From: Candidatus Omnitrophota bacterium | GTDB lineage: Bacteria; Omnitrophota; Gorgyraeia; Zapsychrales; Zapsychraceae | DNA length: 9,302 nucleotides | Reading direction: 5' to 3' | Assembly: GCA_018399915.1 (NCBI GenBank) | Contig: JAGYNW010000063.1 | Location: forward strand, 1 to 9,302 | Shown here: piece by piece, positions 6,638 to 9,302 of the stretch | Numbering within the stretch: the first letter of the stretch is position 1 | Layout: each line of letters begins with the position of its first letter | Notes under the pieces: model-generated | Told to the model about the DNA's origin: nothing | Seen by the model: only the letters and a program-made list of their open reading frames with translations | The model's database searches: none | Made by a program: the position numbers and the translations under genes

Positions 6638-7826
6638 TTAATAAAACCTCATCAATTAGCTTGATATCATCATAAAATTGCTTCTTCCTTGCAATGCGAA
6701 CCTCATCGGCCCAAGATCGCAGAACAAACAATAATCTGTCGTAGCCTTGAAAATCCAAATAATAGGGAATAGCTTTAACATTTATTTCAGAGAAATACGC
6801 CCGCTTTATTCTAAAAAGATTCTCCTCACCTACCCTAGTCCCCACTAATGCAAAGTGCTGAAAAGGAGACTGTTTCAAGCAATGTTCAAGAATTTCAAAT
6901 TCTTGCATGCTTGACCCAATAAATAAAACAATGTATTCTTTGAATATCGTTTCAAGAAACCCTCTTAATCCCTTTTCATCCCGATAATTATTCACATATT
7001 GTGAAGTTGTCATAATGGCAGTATCTAAGCTATTCATACTTCCGTGGATCTGATACAAAATATTATCTGCGATTTTTTGTTTAACCTGAAAATTATCGTA
7101 TTGCGAGTGCTCATAACAAACCGACAATTGAGATAGTTGACCTTCTCTGGTACGCTCTTGCTTTTGTTTATCGGCTTTCCTCCGTAAGACTTTTTCCCAT
7201 TCCAAATCAATATTGGTTGAAATTTTTATTACTGGCTTGGCAAGCGCATCCTCGAGGTCTAAAAGTAATTCATAAGGATTGCCATTTTTGTTACCCTGTC
7301 CCGCCAAGCGTTTCTCATAGAAATTATTGATTTTGCTTCTATCTTTTACTACTTGGTGAAATATCGAAATAATTTGACGGCTTGAATATCTTTCATCCCG
7401 CAATCTCACAGCCTCTGTATGGTTCAAATCACAACCTTCTTTCAAATAATCAATTACATTATTTGCCAAATCAGCCCAGAGTGGAATCTCAAGCAATTTT
7501 GAAACACCTGCCCCTATAAAAAATGCAAGTTTTACGTTGCTGAATAAAATATTTCTAAATTCTATCGGGATGACTAAATCATCAGTTACGGAGAAGATAT
7601 TTAGGAAAGCTGAAACTACATCCTGTTGATCAATAATGTTCTTAATCCTGCTCTCGAGATCATCAAGCGTTCGTATTTCTTCTCTCAATAGGTATGTTTT
7701 GTCTGCTTGGGGATTTTCAAATAATTCCGGAATGATACGTGACCGCTTATCATCGGTTAGTTTACTTAATCGCATTACATAATTAAGCTCATTTACATAA
7801 ATTGATTTTCTTATACTTCTTTCCAT
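6627..7826 (-). CDS. SIR2-family protein, predicted NAD-hydrolysing defence effector
   Basis: The protein has 399 residues. An N-terminal extension of about 95 residues precedes the SIR2 (SIR2_2-like) Rossmann domain. Visible motifs are FFIGAGVS (102-109, GAGxS NAD-binding loop), STNID (203-207, with the catalytic-site Asn205 and Asp207 in the TxNxD pattern), YQIHGS (258-263, catalytic His261) and LFIGSS (301-306, the later GxS strand). No sirtuin CxxC zinc ribbon is evident, which fits bacterial defence SIR2 proteins rather than protein deacetylases. In Thoeris, DSR, SIR2-HerA, Avs and short-Argonaute systems such domains destroy NAD after phage sensing and arrest the infected cell. A GGAAGA site five bases before the ATG at 7826 supports the start. 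The gene lies 44 bases after radC, and its end overlaps the start of the large downstream gene. GC in sampled lines (about 30-37%) is well below radC. Confidence 0.88.
   Translation of the reverse strand: MERSIRKSIYVNELNYVMRLSKLTDDKRSRIIPELFENPQADKTYLLREEIRTLDDLESRIKNIIDQQDVVSAFLNIFSVTDDLVIPIEFRNILFSNVKLAFFIGAGVSKLLEIPLWADLANNVIDYLKEGCDLNHTEAVRLRDERYSSRQIISIFHQVVKDRSKINNFYEKRLAGQGNKNGNPYELLLDLEDALAKPVIKISTNIDLEWEKVLRRKADKQKQERTREGQLSQLSVCYEHSQYDNFQVKQKIADNILYQIHGSMNSLDTAIMTTSQYVNNYRDEKGLRGFLETIFKEYIVLFIGSSMQEFEILEHCLKQSPFQHFALVGTRVGEENLFRIKRAYFSEINVKAIPYYLDFQGYDRLLFVLRSWADEVRIARKKQFYDDIKLIDEVLLNVE
6647..6650 (-). promoter_or_regulatory. Shine-Dalgarno site inside the SIR2 gene for the 1074-residue gene
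   Basis: GAGG on the minus strand lies nine bases before the ATG at 6637 and within the last SIR2 codons (SIR2 stops at 6627-6629). It supports this ATG as the true start and points to translational coupling, because ribosomes ending SIR2 must pass over the next start codon. Confidence 0.6.
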
Positions 7827-7870
7827 AATTATCTTCCATAAGAGGCATCCTTGCCTGAGAATAAAAGCCT

Positions 7871-8542
7871 TTAAAGAATAGGGACCCCTCTTTCGACAAA
7901 ACTCAAATATTCTCTTTGATTAAAAACAATATGATCCAGCACTGCTATTCCCAGAATCTGTCCGGCTTGCGATATCCGTTTGGTAACAGCAATATCTTCT
8001 TCCGATGGCTCTAATGATCCGGCTGGATGATTATGGGCAAGGATAACTGCCGAGCCTCGATCAACCAACACATCCGCAAATACTTCTCTTGGATGGACAT
8101 GGCTACGATCAGCAAGCCCAATGGTTACGACCCGGGTATTTAATATCTCATTTGCGCCATTGAGCGAAACGCATAAAAAATGCTCTTGCTTCCGGTCGGC
8201 ATAATGACGCAAAAGCGGAACAATGTCTGACGGCTTCTCAAAAGTGATGCCGTCTTTTTTTATTCTGCGCCGCACAAATTCAAACGATGCCAAAATGAGT
8301 GCGGCCTTGGCTTTACCGACGCCATCAAAATCAATCAAGTCGTCTATCGCCACATCAATGCCCTTCCTGTCAATGACAGCGATCAACTTTTGAGCCAAAG
8401 CCAATACATCGTGTCTCTTCGTCCCTTTTCCAAGCAAAACAGCCAAAAGCTCTTGGTCTGAAAGCGCCTCTTTACCCTTAAGGCAGAGTTTTTCCCGTGG
8501 TCGATCTTCAATGGGAATATTTTTCATCCTTTTAATTGCCAT
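7871..8542 (-). CDS. radC: RadC-family JAB/JAMM-domain protein
   Basis: A 223-residue protein with standard RadC layout. The N-terminal motif IEDRPREKL (11-19) and ALSDQELLAVLLGKG (26-40) are followed by a helix-hairpin-helix-like DFDGVGKAKAALILASFE (71-88). The C-terminal JAB domain carries RVVTIGLADRSHVHPREVF (137-155, candidate Glu153) and HNHPAGSLEPSEED (170-183; H170, H172 and D183 as metal ligands). All expected JAMM residues are present. Despite the name, a DNA-repair role for RadC is poorly supported, and such genes are frequent in defence islands and mobile elements. I chose the ATG at 8542: it begins one base after the HsdR TAG, has GGTGG six bases upstream and gives a normal family N-terminus. 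An upstream ATG at 8566 would add MTWKRWHR, overlap hsdR by 23 bases and has no visible Shine-Dalgarno site, but cannot be excluded. Confidence 0.9.
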   Translation of the reverse strand: MAIKRMKNIPIEDRPREKLCLKGKEALSDQELLAVLLGKGTKRHDVLALAQKLIAVIDRKGIDVAIDDLIDFDGVGKAKAALILASFEFVRRRIKKDGITFEKPSDIVPLLRHYADRKQEHFLCVSLNGANEILNTRVVTIGLADRSHVHPREVFADVLVDRGSAVILAHNHPAGSLEPSEEDIAVTKRISQAGQILGIAVLDHIVFNQREYLSFVERGVPIL

Positions 8543-8543
8543 T

Positions 8544-9302
8544 CTATGCCACCGTTTCCAAGTCATGATAAATCACTGACAATGCCATGGTGTCGAATAT
8601 TGCGCCCGGATCCATATATTTTGGATCTCCAAGTTCCTCATACTTACCGCGAGACTCATAGGAATCCTGAATCGAATGATTAACCTGTTTCGGATATTCA
8701 TGCTCCAAAAAATATCTATCCAGCCGATTGGTTAGAACCGTTTGACGAATCGCTTCATCCTTGGCTTTCTCTTCCATGACCTCACGAATAATGATCGCTT
8801 CATCATCGCTGATAGGAAATTTCTTTCTCAAATTGTCAATCACATCGTCAATCGTAACTTTCTTCTGCGGAACAGGCGCCTTTTTACCCTTGCGGGAAAT
8901 AACCTTTTTAGCTCCAGATATTTTGACAATCCCTTCAAACTGAACACTGGCCTTAACTACCTGTGTTTGTTTAATCCGCTTCATTAATTCTGAAACCTTG
9001 CCCGCTTTGATCAATTGCGGCCCGACATAATCCGCAAAAGCGGCGAATGTCTCTAAATCCTCGGGATAGGTGAAAAAACAATGCAGAAAATAAAATGTCT
9101 TCACATAGCGGGCTAGTAAATACACAAAAGCCTTTCGCTCCTCAAAATCCGCAATGCGCTCCTGAAATCGTGCGCGCAGTGCCGCGACAATACTTTGGGC
9201 TTGAGCATCATTGCCCGCGGAAACCAAAGATACAACTTGCTTGGCATCATCTGGATTAAAAATATTCTTGGACAAAATTAATGGACACAAGAATTGGTAA
9301 TC
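8544..9302 (-). CDS. hsdR: C-terminal part of type I restriction endonuclease subunit R (5' end outside window)
   Basis: The frame is open from the right edge to the TAG at 8544-8546, showing 252 residues and no start. Reading begins DYQFLCPLILSK. The features match the helical C-terminal region of EcoR124/HindVIIP-type HsdR proteins: IFNPDDAKQVV, then RKAFVYLLARYVKTFYFLHC followed by DLETFAAFADYVGPQL, then ASVQFEGIVKISG, then a DDVIDNLRKKFPISDDE helix resembling the family's NERFGTDFTEED region, then IRQTVLTNRLDRYFLEHEY. This part of HsdR binds the methyltransferase core (HsdM2S) and lies after the nuclease and two helicase domains, which would be encoded beyond the window. A TTG at 9290 could be mistaken for a start, but the frame continues upstream of it. 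The remaining subunits, hsdM and hsdS, are expected further to the right. The assignment rests on pattern similarity only; a free-standing shorter protein is the alternative. Confidence 0.72.
   Translation of the reverse strand, partial: DYQFLCPLILSKNIFNPDDAKQVVSLVSAGNDAQAQSIVAALRARFQERIADFEERKAFVYLLARYVKTFYFLHCFFTYPEDLETFAAFADYVGPQLIKAGKVSELMKRIKQTQVVKASVQFEGIVKISGAKKVISRKGKKAPVPQKKVTIDDVIDNLRKKFPISDDEAIIIREVMEEKAKDEAIRQTVLTNRLDRYFLEHEYPKQVNHSIQDSYESRGKYEELGDPKYMDPGAIFDTMALSVIYHDLETVA

Noticed and set aside
7843..7856. AGGCA/TGCCT hairpin between radC and SIR2 as a terminator
   Set aside because: It has only five base pairs and no T tract on the minus strand. It does not argue against read-through into SIR2.
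7827..7870. Separate promoter for the SIR2 gene in the radC-SIR2 gap
   Set aside because: No -35/-10 pair with acceptable spacing is visible in or just before the gap, although a weak or non-sigma-70 promoter could be missed.
9288..9290. TTG as the start codon of the rightmost gene
   Set aside because: The frame stays open upstream to the window edge (DYQF precedes it) and the product resembles only the end of HsdR, so this is an internal codon of a truncated view.
1..9302. CRISPR array, tRNA, rRNA or insertion sequence
   Set aside because: No regularly spaced repeats, cloverleaf-like segments, transposase motifs or terminal inverted repeats were found on reading both strands.

Overview
The window is bacterial DNA of moderate GC content using the standard code. 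It looks like a defence island. Nothing in it fixes the taxon. Every well-supported gene reads on the minus strand, so the biological order runs from position 9302 down to 1.

Layout in transcription order: (1) 9302-8544, the C-terminal 252 residues of a protein whose start lies beyond the window, best read as the end of a type I restriction R subunit (HsdR); (2) 8542-7871, a RadC-family JAB/JAMM protein starting one base after the HsdR stop; (3) 7826-6627, a SIR2-family protein with intact NAD-site motifs; (4) 6637-3413, a 1074-residue protein of unknown family, probably helical, whose start overlaps the SIR2 stop; (5) 3400-2156, a DUF262 (ParB-fold, DGQQR) plus HNH nuclease of the GmrSD/SspE-like kind; (6) 2155-1397, a HARE-HTH domain joined to a PD-(D/E)XK-type nuclease, with no gap to gene 5; (7) 1372-836, a HEPN-like protein with an RNxxxH motif. 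Gaps among these seven genes are at most 44 bases and two junctions overlap or abut, so they are probably one transcript or a few nested ones. No strong promoter is visible inside the run. After a 223-base spacer comes (8) 612-1, the N-terminal 204 residues of an AAA ATPase of the DUF4143 family, with its own clear sigma-70-type promoter and apparently a leaderless message.

How they may work together (inference): type I restriction, a modification-sensing DUF262-HNH nuclease and a HARE-PD-(D/E)XK nuclease would act on foreign DNA, while the SIR2 protein (NAD depletion) and the HEPN protein (RNA cleavage) would be abortive-infection effectors. The large protein coupled to SIR2 is the obvious candidate sensor or scaffold. 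I do not recognise the SIR2 + 1074-residue pair, or the five-gene block 836-7826, as a named system. Hand-counted GC in sample lines falls from about 47-52% in hsdR/radC to about 30-37% in SIR2, rises in the HARE gene and falls again in the HEPN gene, which suggests a mosaic assembly.

The spacer 613-835 holds two GC-rich hairpins and what looks like a plus-strand coding remnant. I see no tRNA, rRNA, CRISPR array, insertion sequence or attachment site.
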